Shown in pieces: positions 33,841-41,761 of a stretch of DNA of 64,000 nucleotides. The position numbers and the translations under genes are program-made. The notes under the pieces were generated by a model that worked only from the letters and a program-made list of their open reading frames with translations, was not told the DNA's origin and did not search any database. Source of the DNA: Actinomycetota bacterium. Its GTDB lineage: Bacteria > Actinomycetota > Nitriliruptoria > Nitriliruptorales > JAHWKO01. Positions within the stretch are counted from its first letter, which is position 1. Each line of letters opens with the position of its first letter. The stretch covers positions 41,675 to 105,674 of the forward strand of contig JAHWKW010000017.1 in NCBI GenBank assembly GCA_019347675.1. Direction: 5' to 3'.

Positions 33841-34016
33841 CTGATTCTTGGCCGAAGGGGGCCGCCCCGCCCTCTACGGCCGCACCATGCGAAGTGGCGT
33901 TCGTGGGCAACGGCGGGGCGGCTCAAGTCGGTGCTGGCGGCCACCTTCGCGCGCTGCTCGCCGGCGGGGCGGGGACGTCCTCATCCTGGACTCGGATCGA
34001 GCCCGGCGGGCGTGGC

Positions 34017-34544
34017 TCAAATCCCAGCCGGAGGTCGGTCATCGGCCGATCTCCTCCTGGCTGGGACGGTGCGGTCCTCGTTTCCGTGTGCGACCGGCCA
34101 AAGCTTCCATGTGCCCCAGGCCACGGCGATCCCGACCATGCCACCGAACACCACGTCACTTGTGTGATGGCCGTGGCTGCGCACCAGTGACCAATGAGCG
34201 GGGAAGGTCGCCGCCGCCAATGGCACGAACAGCGCCGGGAGCTCCTGGGCCGCGCCGAAGGTAAAGGCCAGATCCGAAGCGGCATGTCCGGACGGGAACG
34301 ACGATGTCAGCGGCCCGAGTTCACCCTCGTGTGCGCCGGAGGGCCTGCTGCGGTCGACGAGGGGTTTGATGACAAGGTTGGCGACGGCTGCGGTGATCGT
34401 GTAGCAGGCGCTGCCTCGTAGGGCCGCCCGCCGACCCTTCCGGCCTCCACCGACGGCGAGCACAACCGCGAATCCGGCCCAGGTCTGAGGCTGCTGGGTG
34501 TAATGCCCGACCTGGTTGAGAGCCGCAACAAGCCTTCCGACCAT
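34017..34544 (-). CDS. PAP2-family membrane phosphatase
   Basis: A 175-residue protein with the three PAP2 motifs: KPLVDRSRP, SFPSGHAAS and a variant third motif VRSHGHHTSDVVFG. It should dephosphorylate a lipid or isoprenoid phosphate at the membrane. Its first 240 nt overlap, in another frame, the end of the upstream DUF1684 gene. The 176 bp before it (33841-34016) show no gene. Confidence 0.82.
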   Translation of the reverse strand: MVGRLVAALNQVGHYTQQPQTWAGFAVVLAVGGGRKGRRAALRGSACYTITAAVANLVIKPLVDRSRPSGAHEGELGPLTSSFPSGHAASDLAFTFGAAQELPALFVPLAAATFPAHWSLVRSHGHHTSDVVFGGMVGIAVAWGTWKLWPVAHGNEDRTVPARRRSADDRPPAGI

Positions 34545-35383
34545 GCTCTCCTCGGGCTCTGAACCGCCCCGCGTTGCGTCGAGGGCGTTCTCTGGGCTTC
34601 ATCCGACCTCGGTGAGGGCGGAGTGGCACGGTAGTAGGCGGTCTCGTACTCGGCTTGTTCTTCCGATCGACTCCCACCGGTGAGGGGCTGCGTCGCTTCA
34701 GCCACGGCACTCATGCTCGTTCGTTCCCCGTCCTGCCAAGGGAGACGCTCGCCCGCGCGTATGGCGACGTCGAGCCAGTTCTCCGGCGGGGCGAGTGGAC
34801 ACGACCAGCGGGGATCGTGGACACACGAAGGGTGGTAGGCGTAGTTGAAGTCGAGACGCACCGTACGCCCTGTGTGCCCGAGGTCGGCTCCCTTGACGGT
34901 GTCGAGGAGGTAGCGACCACCGCTGTAGGTCTCGTCGCCTGAGGTCGCATCCCGGAAGGCAAGGAAGATCCCACCGCCGTAGGAATCGAGCCAATAGAGG
35001 GAGAGCGCGCACGCCTCACCTTCGACCGTGAACCTCGCACGCCCGAAGCGGATCAACCGGGTGGTCCCCTCGCCGCTGTGCGCCACCTCGGCGGTGACCG
35101 GCTCAGTGTCCTCGACGGTGACGTCGAAGACCAGGCAGGGATCGTGGTCGAAGTATGCAAGGCCGGGAAACGTTGCCTGGGCCGCAGATGCCAGCGGCGA
35201 CTGCGGGTGCGTCCCGAAGAGTCGATCGCGCCCCTCCACCCACTCGCTCCATGTACCGGCGTCGCCGGGACCAGCACGGACGGCGTCGTACAGCGCGAAG
35301 ACGCGGCGCCGGTAATCCCACAGACTCAACATCACATGGTCGACCTTCGGGGCTGCACGTCGGATGGACTCGTCGTCGCGCAT
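34307..35383 (-). CDS. DUF1684 protein with long C-terminal extension
   Basis: Residues 1-225 are DUF1684: SLWDYRRRVFALYDAVRAG, LFGTHPQSPL, SYGGGIFLAFRDATSGDETY-type core and the hallmark NYAYHPSCVHDPRWSCPLAP then PPENWLDVAIRAGERL. The remaining 130 residues are low complexity and lie over the PAP2 gene in another frame, so the true stop was probably lost, or a frameshift in the sequence hides it. DUF1684 function is unknown. It lies 51 nt downstream of the rhodanese-CBS gene. Confidence 0.72.
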   Translation of the reverse strand: MRDDESIRRAAPKVDHVMLSLWDYRRRVFALYDAVRAGPGDAGTWSEWVEGRDRLFGTHPQSPLASAAQATFPGLAYFDHDPCLVFDVTVEDTEPVTAEVAHSGEGTTRLIRFGRARFTVEGEACALSLYWLDSYGGGIFLAFRDATSGDETYSGGRYLLDTVKGADLGHTGRTVRLDFNYAYHPSCVHDPRWSCPLAPPENWLDVAIRAGERLPWQDGERTSMSAVAEATQPLTGGSRSEEQAEYETAYYRATPPSPRSDEAQRTPSTQRGAVQSPRRAWSEGLLRLSTRSGITPSSLRPGPDSRLCSPSVEAGRVGGRPYEAAPATRSPQPSPTLSSNPSSTAAGPPAHTRVNSGR

Positions 35384-35434
35384 CGTCTTGGCGTTGACGC
35401 TGACCTGTTCGGCCGAGTTCGCCGATGCGCCTGG

Positions 35435-36118
35435 CTACTCCTTCTGTGCTTCTTCTGCTTGATGCCGTTCGAGCAGGCCCAGAAGTCGCCCGTCGGAGCT
35501 GGTCACCAAAACGGCGTCGACGTCGGCGCGGCGCATCCGCTCGGCCAACGGGCCGAGCTCCTCGCTGGGACGCACGGTCGTGGGCCCCTCGCGCATGAGC
35601 TGCTCGACGGTCGTCTCGTCGTCGTCCGCGTTCTCCGCGGTGCGGGCGTCGAGGCGACCCATGACGATCCCCTCGGCGTTGAGCGCGACGAGCATCCCGA
35701 ACCGGCTCTCCTCGAGGATGTTCCGGACGTCGCCGAGCCGGTCGCGGAAGCCGCACGTCGGCACGTCAGTGGTCAGCGCCCGGGCGGCCAGCGTGGCGGC
35801 ACCTTCGGAGGCGAGTCCGAACGCGAGCCAGTCGGCTTTGCCGGCGACGTAGTCGTACGCGTCGTAGCCGAGGCTGTCGAGCCGCCACGCGGCTCGGGGG
35901 CTCATGTCTCACTGGTAGTCGTTGCAGTAGACGACGACCGGCCGCTCACGGTCGAGTTTCGCCCGAACCTTCTCGACGTCCCAGCCCTTCAGGGGCAGGT
36001 GGATCGCGCCCGCCAGGTGCGCCCACTCGTACTCCGCGGCGGGCAGCACCTCCGCGACGGTCGCGTCGCGCTCGTCGACCAGGCGCTGAACGTCGTCACG
36101 GTCGATGAACTGTGGCAT
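35435..36118 (-). CDS. Candidate selenoprotein, rhodanese-CBS fusion
   Basis: Reading through one in-frame TGA (codon 70, 35909-35911) gives 227 residues. Residues 1-105 are a rhodanese: AEVLPAAEYEWAHLAGAIHL, then the active loop VVVYCNDYQ with catalytic C65, the UGA, and DMSPRAAWRLDSLGYDAYDY. Relatives I know carry cysteine (YCYDYQCDLSPRAA), so the UGA sits exactly at that second cysteine. Two CBS motifs follow to the end. A perfect 8-bp hairpin lies just after the UGA. The ATG overlaps the upstream stop (TGATG), so it is the last gene of the copZ-copA operon. Confidence 0.77.
35878..35911 (-). other. Candidate bacterial SECIS of the rhodanese gene
   Basis: Reading leftward from the UGA (35911-35909): 12 nt, then CGAGCCGC (35896-35889), loop GTG (35888-35886) and GCGGCTCG (35885-35878), eight perfect pairs. 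The loop begins 20 nt after the UGA with G first, the same distance as in the gene at 24955. Confidence 0.65.
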
Positions 36119-36786
36119 CAGCGACCCCCTTCGGGCCAGGTCAGGAACGGCATGTTCACGACCACGTCTTTTCGTTCGAGGGTGATCTCGCCGGCGTCCG
36201 CAGCCGCGGTGACCTCGTCGGCGGAGCGCAGCTCACGTGCCTCGGCCGCGTCGACCCACGAGACGAGCACGATCGTCCGCAGCGGCGAGTAGCCGGGGTC
36301 GCCGGGGGCGGAGGGGAGCACGTCCGGTTGGAACCCGAACGGCCCGTGGCCTTCGACGCCGTTGGTGAACACGTAGATGTCGCCGCGCGCGGCGGCGGGC
36401 ACCGCAGCGAGCTCGGGGACGACGAGGACCGGAGAGCCGCCCATCATCTCGGTGAGCATCCCCGCCACCTTCGGGTCGGACGCCTCGGGGTGGACGAAGA
36501 AGATCTCCTCTCCGGCGTAGAAGCCCGCGACCGGCGGTAGACGGACGTCGGTGCTGGGCATGTCGCCCATCTCGCCGCCCATGCCTCCCATGTCGCCGGC
36601 CATCTGCATCCCGCGGTCGAGCCCCCACACCCAGAAGGCGCCGACCCCAAGCGTGACGACGGCGATGGCGACCGCGACGGCGATCCAGAACTTCACTGGC
36701 CGCCCGTCGACGTCGGCCTCCAGCCACGAGCGCGTCTGAACGCCCGCGGCGTCGTCCGGTTGTGTCGCCTGGCTCGTGTCGGTCAT
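36118..36786 (-). CDS. Single-pass membrane protein of the copper operon (DUF7482-like)
   Basis: A 222-residue protein: cytoplasmic N terminus, one transmembrane helix ([20 protein letters not shown]), a Met/Gly/Asp-rich stretch ([17 protein letters not shown]) that could bind copper, and a conserved domain [51 protein letters not shown]. Overlaps copA by 4 nt (ATGA). The Met-rich patch and position suggest a role in extracellular copper handling; not proven. Confidence 0.6.
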   Translation of the reverse strand: MTDTSQATQPDDAAGVQTRSWLEADVDGRPVKFWIAVAVAIAVVTLGVGAFWVWGLDRGMQMAGDMGGMGGEMGDMPSTDVRLPPVAGFYAGEEIFFVHPEASDPKVAGMLTEMMGGSPVLVVPELAAVPAAARGDIYVFTNGVEGHGPFGFQPDVLPSAPGDPGYSPLRTIVLVSWVDAAEARELRSADEVTAAADAGEITLERKDVVVNMPFLTWPEGGR

Positions 36787-39452
36787 GAGCGTGCCTCCTG
36801 TCGGGACTCTGCGTACCCGACGACGTCGAAGCCCATCTGGTGCAGCTTCGCGCGGACCTGCCCCTCGAACAGCTTCGGCGTGTGCTCGACGGTGACCGTG
36901 TCGGCCTCGTGGTCGGCGCGGATCCGGCGGACCCCATCGAGGGCTGCCAGGCGGTCCTCGATCCGCTGCGAGCAGTTGCTGCAGTGCATCGGGACCTTCA
37001 GCGCGAACGTCCGCGCACCCTGGTCGACCGTCTCCTGCACCTCTTCCGCGCGCTCGGCCGCCTCTTCTCCCGCCCCGGCGTGCTCGGCCGGCGGAGACTC
37101 GTGGGCATGCTCGACGTGCTCGGCCTCCTCCGGCGTGTCGAGCCCGCCGTGATCGTGCTCACGACGGTGCTGCTCGGCCAGCACCTCGTCGGACTCGGGC
37201 TCGCGCTCGCCACGCGCACGGCGCAGCATCCGCCCGCCGAACGAGTTCGCCAGGACGGCGGTGACCGAGGCGACCATCGCGATCATCGCCCAGATCGGGT
37301 GCACGAACCCGGTGGCGGCCGCCGGCACCCCGATCCCGTTGAAGGTGAACGCCAAACCCAGGTTCTGCTTCGTCTTCGCGTACGAACGCACACCGATGTC
37401 GCGGGCATCCATCACCGCGCCCAGCCGCTCGCTCATGATCACGATGTCAGCCGACTCGATCGCGATATCGGTGCCCGCCCCGATCGCCACCCCCACGTCG
37501 GCCTGGGTGAGCGCCGGCGCGTCGTTGATGCCGTCGCCGACCATCATGACCCGCTGGCCCTCGTCCTGCAGTTCGCGCACCTCGGCGGCCTTGTCGTCGG
37601 GCAGGACCTCGGCCAGCACCCGCTCGATGCCGACCTCACCCGCGACGGCCTCGGCGGTGCGGCGGTTGTCGCCGGTGATCATCACCGGCGTGATCCCGGC
37701 GTCCTTCATCCGCTGGATCGTCTCGGCGGCGTCGGGCTTCGTCTCGTCACCGATGCCGATCATCCCCAGCAGCTCGGCGTCGCGGGCGACCCCCACGACG
37801 GTCAAGCCCCGCTCCTCGAGCTGGGTGAAGCGCTCGCGGGCGCCGGTCAGGTCGACGCCCTGCTCGTCGAGGAACCCCGGTTTGCCGACCACCACCCGCG
37901 TTCCGTCGACCGTGGCCTGCACCCCCTTGCCGGTGTGGCTGGCGAAGTCGTCAGCGAGGGTGACCTCCAGCCCGCGCTGCTCGGTGGCGTCCTCGATCGC
38001 CCGCGCCAGCGGATGTTCGCTGGCCGACTCCGCCGACGCCGCGACGCGCAGCACCTCGTCCTCACCGTGTCCGACACCGACGACCTCACCGACGGAGGGC
38101 TCACCCTCGGTGATCGTCCCGGTCTTGTCGAGCACGATCGAGGCGATCTCGCCCATGATCTGGAACGCCTCGCCCGACCGCATCAGGATCCCCTGACGGG
38201 CCGCCTCCCCACCACCGCGGATCATCGCCAACGGTGTCGCCATGCCCAGCGCGCACGGGTAGCCCAGCACCAGCACCGCGAGCGCTGCGAACGTCGCACG
38301 GAAGAAGTTCGGTGAGCCCCCGAACAGCAGCGGCCCCAGTGTCCAGGCCACGAACCCGCCTGCGGCGAACAGCAGCACGCCGGGAACGAAGTAGCGCAGC
38401 ACCGTGTCGACGAGCTGCAGCACGCCCGGCTTGAGCGCCCGAGCCTCCTCGATCGAACGGGCGACCTGCGACAGGAACGACTCCTCACCGACCCGTGTCA
38501 CCTCGATGACGAGGCTGCCGGTCTGGTTGATCGACCCGCCGATCACCTCGTCGCCCTCGACCTTCTCCGCCGGGATCGGCTCACCGGTGACCACTGACTC
38601 ATCGACCGCCGAAGCGCCATCCACGACCGCGCCGTCCACCGGAACGGACTCGCCCGGACGCACCCGCACACGGTCACCCACCTCCAGCTCGTCGACGTCG
38701 ACCTCGACCTCCTGCCCGTCACGGATCACCCGCGCCGTGTCGGGCTGGAGGTCCATCAGCTGGCGCACCGCCTGCGACGAGCGCGTGCGGACCACCTGCG
38801 AGACGTAGTCGGACAGGATGTGGTAGGCGGTGACGAACACCGAGACCGCGAAGAAGTGCCCCGCGGGGAACTGCGGATCGACGAACATCCCCAGCAACCC
38901 GCCGACCAGCCCCGCGAACGCGCCGAACTCCAACAGCACGTGCTGGTTGAAGATCCCCCGACGCAGCGACGCCCACGCCATCTTCTTCACGAACCACGCG
39001 GTGACGAACATCGTCTCCAGCGCCAGCGCGAACATCACCCACATCAGGAACGGATGCTCCAGCACCGTCCAGAACGGCTCCATCCCCAGCAACATCAGCA
39101 CCGCGGCGATCGCGGTGAACGCACCGGCGACGAACAGCCGGTCGCGCGCGGTGCGCAGCTCGGCTTCCTCGTCCTCGAACGAGCGCACCTTCTCCGGGTC
39201 GCGGTAGGTGTAGCCCACCTGCTCGAGCGTGCGTCGCAGCTCGTCCTCGCTGAGCTTGTCGGGGTCGTAGCGGACCAGGCCCTCCTCGTGGGCCAGCGAC
39301 ACCCCCACGTCGTGCACACCATCCATCCGCGAGTACGCCTTGCGGATCGTGTTCGTGCAGAACGAGCACGACATCCCACCGATCTTCATCCGGTACGACG
39401 CCTGCCGACCGCCCTGCTGGCCGTCTTCGGCCTGCTGCTCTGCTGCAGCCAT
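36783..39452 (-). CDS. copA: Heavy-metal P-type ATPase (CopA-like) with two HMA domains
   Basis: An 889-residue P1B ATPase exporting metal ions. N-terminal HMA domain has MSCSFC (C29, C32). The pump core has TGE (SVVTGEPIP), phosphorylation site D442 in [16 protein letters not shown] and GDGINDAP. The membrane metal motif is YPC (Y398-P-C400), not the CPC of classical Cu+ pumps. A His-rich stretch near residues 770-805 leads to a second HMA domain (CSNC, C824/C827) at the C-terminus. Overlaps the downstream gene by 4 nt; copZ is 23 nt upstream. Confidence 0.92.
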   Translation of the reverse strand: MAAAEQQAEDGQQGGRQASYRMKIGGMSCSFCTNTIRKAYSRMDGVHDVGVSLAHEEGLVRYDPDKLSEDELRRTLEQVGYTYRDPEKVRSFEDEEAELRTARDRLFVAGAFTAIAAVLMLLGMEPFWTVLEHPFLMWVMFALALETMFVTAWFVKKMAWASLRRGIFNQHVLLEFGAFAGLVGGLLGMFVDPQFPAGHFFAVSVFVTAYHILSDYVSQVVRTRSSQAVRQLMDLQPDTARVIRDGQEVEVDVDELEVGDRVRVRPGESVPVDGAVVDGASAVDESVVTGEPIPAEKVEGDEVIGGSINQTGSLVIEVTRVGEESFLSQVARSIEEARALKPGVLQLVDTVLRYFVPGVLLFAAGGFVAWTLGPLLFGGSPNFFRATFAALAVLVLGYPCALGMATPLAMIRGGGEAARQGILMRSGEAFQIMGEIASIVLDKTGTITEGEPSVGEVVGVGHGEDEVLRVAASAESASEHPLARAIEDATEQRGLEVTLADDFASHTGKGVQATVDGTRVVVGKPGFLDEQGVDLTGARERFTQLEERGLTVVGVARDAELLGMIGIGDETKPDAAETIQRMKDAGITPVMITGDNRRTAEAVAGEVGIERVLAEVLPDDKAAEVRELQDEGQRVMMVGDGINDAPALTQADVGVAIGAGTDIAIESADIVIMSERLGAVMDARDIGVRSYAKTKQNLGLAFTFNGIGVPAAATGFVHPIWAMIAMVASVTAVLANSFGGRMLRRARGEREPESDEVLAEQHRREHDHGGLDTPEEAEHVEHAHESPPAEHAGAGEEAAERAEEVQETVDQGARTFALKVPMHCSNCSQRIEDRLAALDGVRRIRADHEADTVTVEHTPKLFEGQVRAKLHQMGFDVVGYAESRQEARS

Positions 39453-39475
39453 GGTTCCTCGCCTCGATCCTCTAG

Positions 39476-39682
39476 TCAGGCAACCTCGAAGCCGGCGGCG
39501 CGGACCCGCTCGCCGAGCTCGTCCTCGTCGATCCGCGACTCGTCATAGCGGACGGTCGCCGTCCCACCGGCATCCACCTCCACCTTGATCACACCCTCCG
39601 CCCGCTCCAACGCCTGGCCGAGTCGCGACGCGCAGTGACTGCAGTCCATCCCAGCGATCTGCAGCGTCGTCTGGGTCGCCAT
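39476..39682 (-). CDS. copZ: Copper chaperone CopZ-like (HMA domain)
   Basis: A 68-residue HMA protein: [20 protein letters not shown] carries the metal pair C14/C17. It would deliver copper to CopA. ATG 39682 has a GGAGGAG site. First gene of the operon copZ-copA-DUF7482-rhodanese. The 183-bp gap to the divergent DUF3179 gene should hold both promoters; two GATCGG direct repeats are seen near 39744-39764, no clear operator. Confidence 0.9.
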   Translation of the reverse strand: MATQTTLQIAGMDCSHCASRLGQALERAEGVIKVEVDAGGTATVRYDESRIDEDELGERVRAAGFEVA

Positions 39683-39865
39683 ACGTGCTCCTCCCATCGG
39701 TTCGTGGGACACGGTAAACGTTCCTGCAGGTGGAAGCTCAACGTGATCGGTGCGTACGATCGGCGCCTCAGCGTGAACCGCGCCGACGTCCTCGACGCGG
39801 CCGTGGCGTCTGGAAGGAGGACGGCGGCTGGCGGGTTGCCGTTCGTAGCGGCGGAAGAGACGATC

Positions 39866-41056
39866 GTGGAGCCCCACACGGACACACCTCAACCGCCTGA
39901 GGGACCTGACCGGACCCACGTCAGCAGGCGAGCGATCCTCAAGGGCATCGGCGTCGCTGGTCTCGTCGGCGCGGGCGGGTACCTGGCCGCCCGACGTCTC
40001 CTCGACGAGGAAACCGCCGGGTCCCCGGACGGTGGTGGGCTGCCGGGCGACGAACCGGTCGGGTCCGAACCACTGGTCGGGCCTCACGAGCTCGACGACT
40101 TCGTGTCCGCCATCCAAAGTGGCGGCCCGCCCCCGGATGGGATCCCACCCATCGACGATCCGGTGTACGTGTCGGCAGGCGATGCGGACTTCCTCGACGA
40201 TGCCGACGTCGTCTTCGGTCACGTCGTCGACGGTGAACCGCGCGCCTACCCGCAGCTCGTGCTCGTCTGGCACGAGATCGTCAACGATCACGACAGCCGC
40301 GGACCCATCTCCGTCACCTACTGCCCCCTGACCGGGTCCGTCGTTGGCTTCCGACCCCATGCCGGCATCGACGAGCTCGGCACGAGCGGGAACCTGGTCA
40401 ACTCCAACCTGCTGATGTACGACCGGGCGCACGAGAGCAACTGGCCGCAGATCCTCGGCCAGGCGATCGACGGCCCGCGGCGCGGCGACGAACTCGAGGA
40501 GTTCCCGGTCGAGTGGACGACGTGGGGACGGTGGCGCGAGGCTCACCCCGACACGGCCGTCCTGTCGACGGAGACCGGCTACCTCCGCGACTACGGATCC
40601 GATCCGTACGGTTCGTACAACCCGCTCGGCGGCTACTACGAGGCCGAGAGTCGACGCCTGTTCCCGGTCATGCACGAGGACGAGCGGTTCCCGGCGAAGG
40701 AGGTCTTCTTCGGGGCGAAGGTCGGCGATGGGCGTCTCGCCGTGCGGAAGTCACTGGTCCGCGACCGGCGCGTGGTCGCGGCCTCGGCTCCGGACGGGCC
40801 GGTCATCTTCCTGTACGACCCCGCCCTGGACACCGGCAGAGCGTTCCTCGCGCAGGTCGACGGCCAGCGTCTGGACCTCTCGCCCGACTCACGCGACGGG
40901 ACGTACCTCGACGCGACGGCAGGGACCCGGTGGAACGCACGCGGCGAGGCCGTCGACGGGCCGCTGGCCGGTCGCATGCTCCAACGGGTCCTCGCCTACG
41001 ACGTCATGTGGTTCTCGTGGGTGGCGTTCTTCCCGCACACGGACGTCGTCGCGTGA
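39866..41056 (+). CDS. DUF3179 protein with Tat signal
   Basis: A 396-residue exported protein. The N terminus contains SRRAILKGIGVAGLVGAGG (R21-R22), a twin-arginine signal. The DUF3179 core includes ADFLDDADVVFGHVVDGEPR, YPQLVLVWHEIVNDH and the conserved TYCPLTGSVVGF. GTG 39866 is chosen because GGAAGAG precedes it; the frame continues upstream without conservation. Function unknown. Its TGA overlaps the next GTG. Confidence 0.85.
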   Translation: MEPHTDTPQPPEGPDRTHVSRRAILKGIGVAGLVGAGGYLAARRLLDEETAGSPDGGGLPGDEPVGSEPLVGPHELDDFVSAIQSGGPPPDGIPPIDDPVYVSAGDADFLDDADVVFGHVVDGEPRAYPQLVLVWHEIVNDHDSRGPISVTYCPLTGSVVGFRPHAGIDELGTSGNLVNSNLLMYDRAHESNWPQILGQAIDGPRRGDELEEFPVEWTTWGRWREAHPDTAVLSTETGYLRDYGSDPYGSYNPLGGYYEAESRRLFPVMHEDERFPAKEVFFGAKVGDGRLAVRKSLVRDRRVVAASAPDGPVIFLYDPALDTGRAFLAQVDGQRLDLSPDSRDGTYLDATAGTRWNARGEAVDGPLAGRMLQRVLAYDVMWFSWVAFFPHTDVVA

Positions 41057-41661
41057 CCTTTGGAGCCGTCACCGAGACGCTTCGTCAACGGCGGTACCGG
41101 TGGGCCGCGGCACTCTCCGGCGCCGTCTATCTGCTCATCTACCTGCTGGCGATCCAGGACATCAGGGTCTCCCCGGGACGTGACCTGCGCAGGTTCGTCG
41201 ACGTCCCCAGCGTGCAGGTCGTCCCGGGCTGGGCCTCGCGCATGTTCGAGCAGATCGCGCCGTTCGCCTTCGAGCCGGTCGCAGCCGTCTATCCCGTCAA
41301 CCACGTGACCATCCTCGTCGCCCCCATGAACATCGCGATGGGAACGCTGCTCGGCGTGCTCGTCGGTCTGAACGTCGCGGTCGCCTGGCATGCCGTCGCG
41401 ACGGCGCGCGCATGCAAGACCAACGCGTTCGGTGGGATCCTCGGCGCCCTTCCCGCGTTCCTCGGCGGCTTCGTCTGCTGCGTTCCGGCAGTCGCCCTCG
41501 TCGTCGGTGCTCAATTCACCGTCTTCCTCGTCGCCGTGCGCAGCTGGTTCTTCCCCGCCGCGGTCGCAGCCCTGCTGGTCACTCTGTGGTGGAACACGCG
41601 ACGGATGACGCAGCTCGATGAAGAGCCGCCGGCAGAGCTGGGCAGCCGAACCGCTGCGTAG
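41053..41661 (+). CDS. Membrane protein coupled to DUF3179
   Basis: A 202-residue protein with four to five helices, starting at a GTG overlapping the previous stop. One helix contains FLGGFVCCVPAVALVV, an adjacent cysteine pair in the membrane that could bind a metal or form a disulfide. Probably works with the DUF3179 protein. No family recognised. Confidence 0.65.
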   Translation: MTFGAVTETLRQRRYRWAAALSGAVYLLIYLLAIQDIRVSPGRDLRRFVDVPSVQVVPGWASRMFEQIAPFAFEPVAAVYPVNHVTILVAPMNIAMGTLLGVLVGLNVAVAWHAVATARACKTNAFGGILGALPAFLGGFVCCVPAVALVVGAQFTVFLVAVRSWFFPAAVAALLVTLWWNTRRMTQLDEEPPAELGSRTAA

Positions 41662-41761
41662 GGGGGTCCGCCGAGGTCGGGCCGCGCGATCCCGCGCGTC
41701 CGGGCGCGGCGGGCACCGCCCGTGGTCGTTCGATGCATCGTGGCCGGTGCGCGAGCTGTCG

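Noticed and set aside
35905..35911. Two separate proteins (rhodanese stub and CBS protein)
   Set aside because: The second part would start inside the rhodanese fold at DMSPRAAW; a split active-site loop is unlikely to be functional, so one fused protein is preferred.
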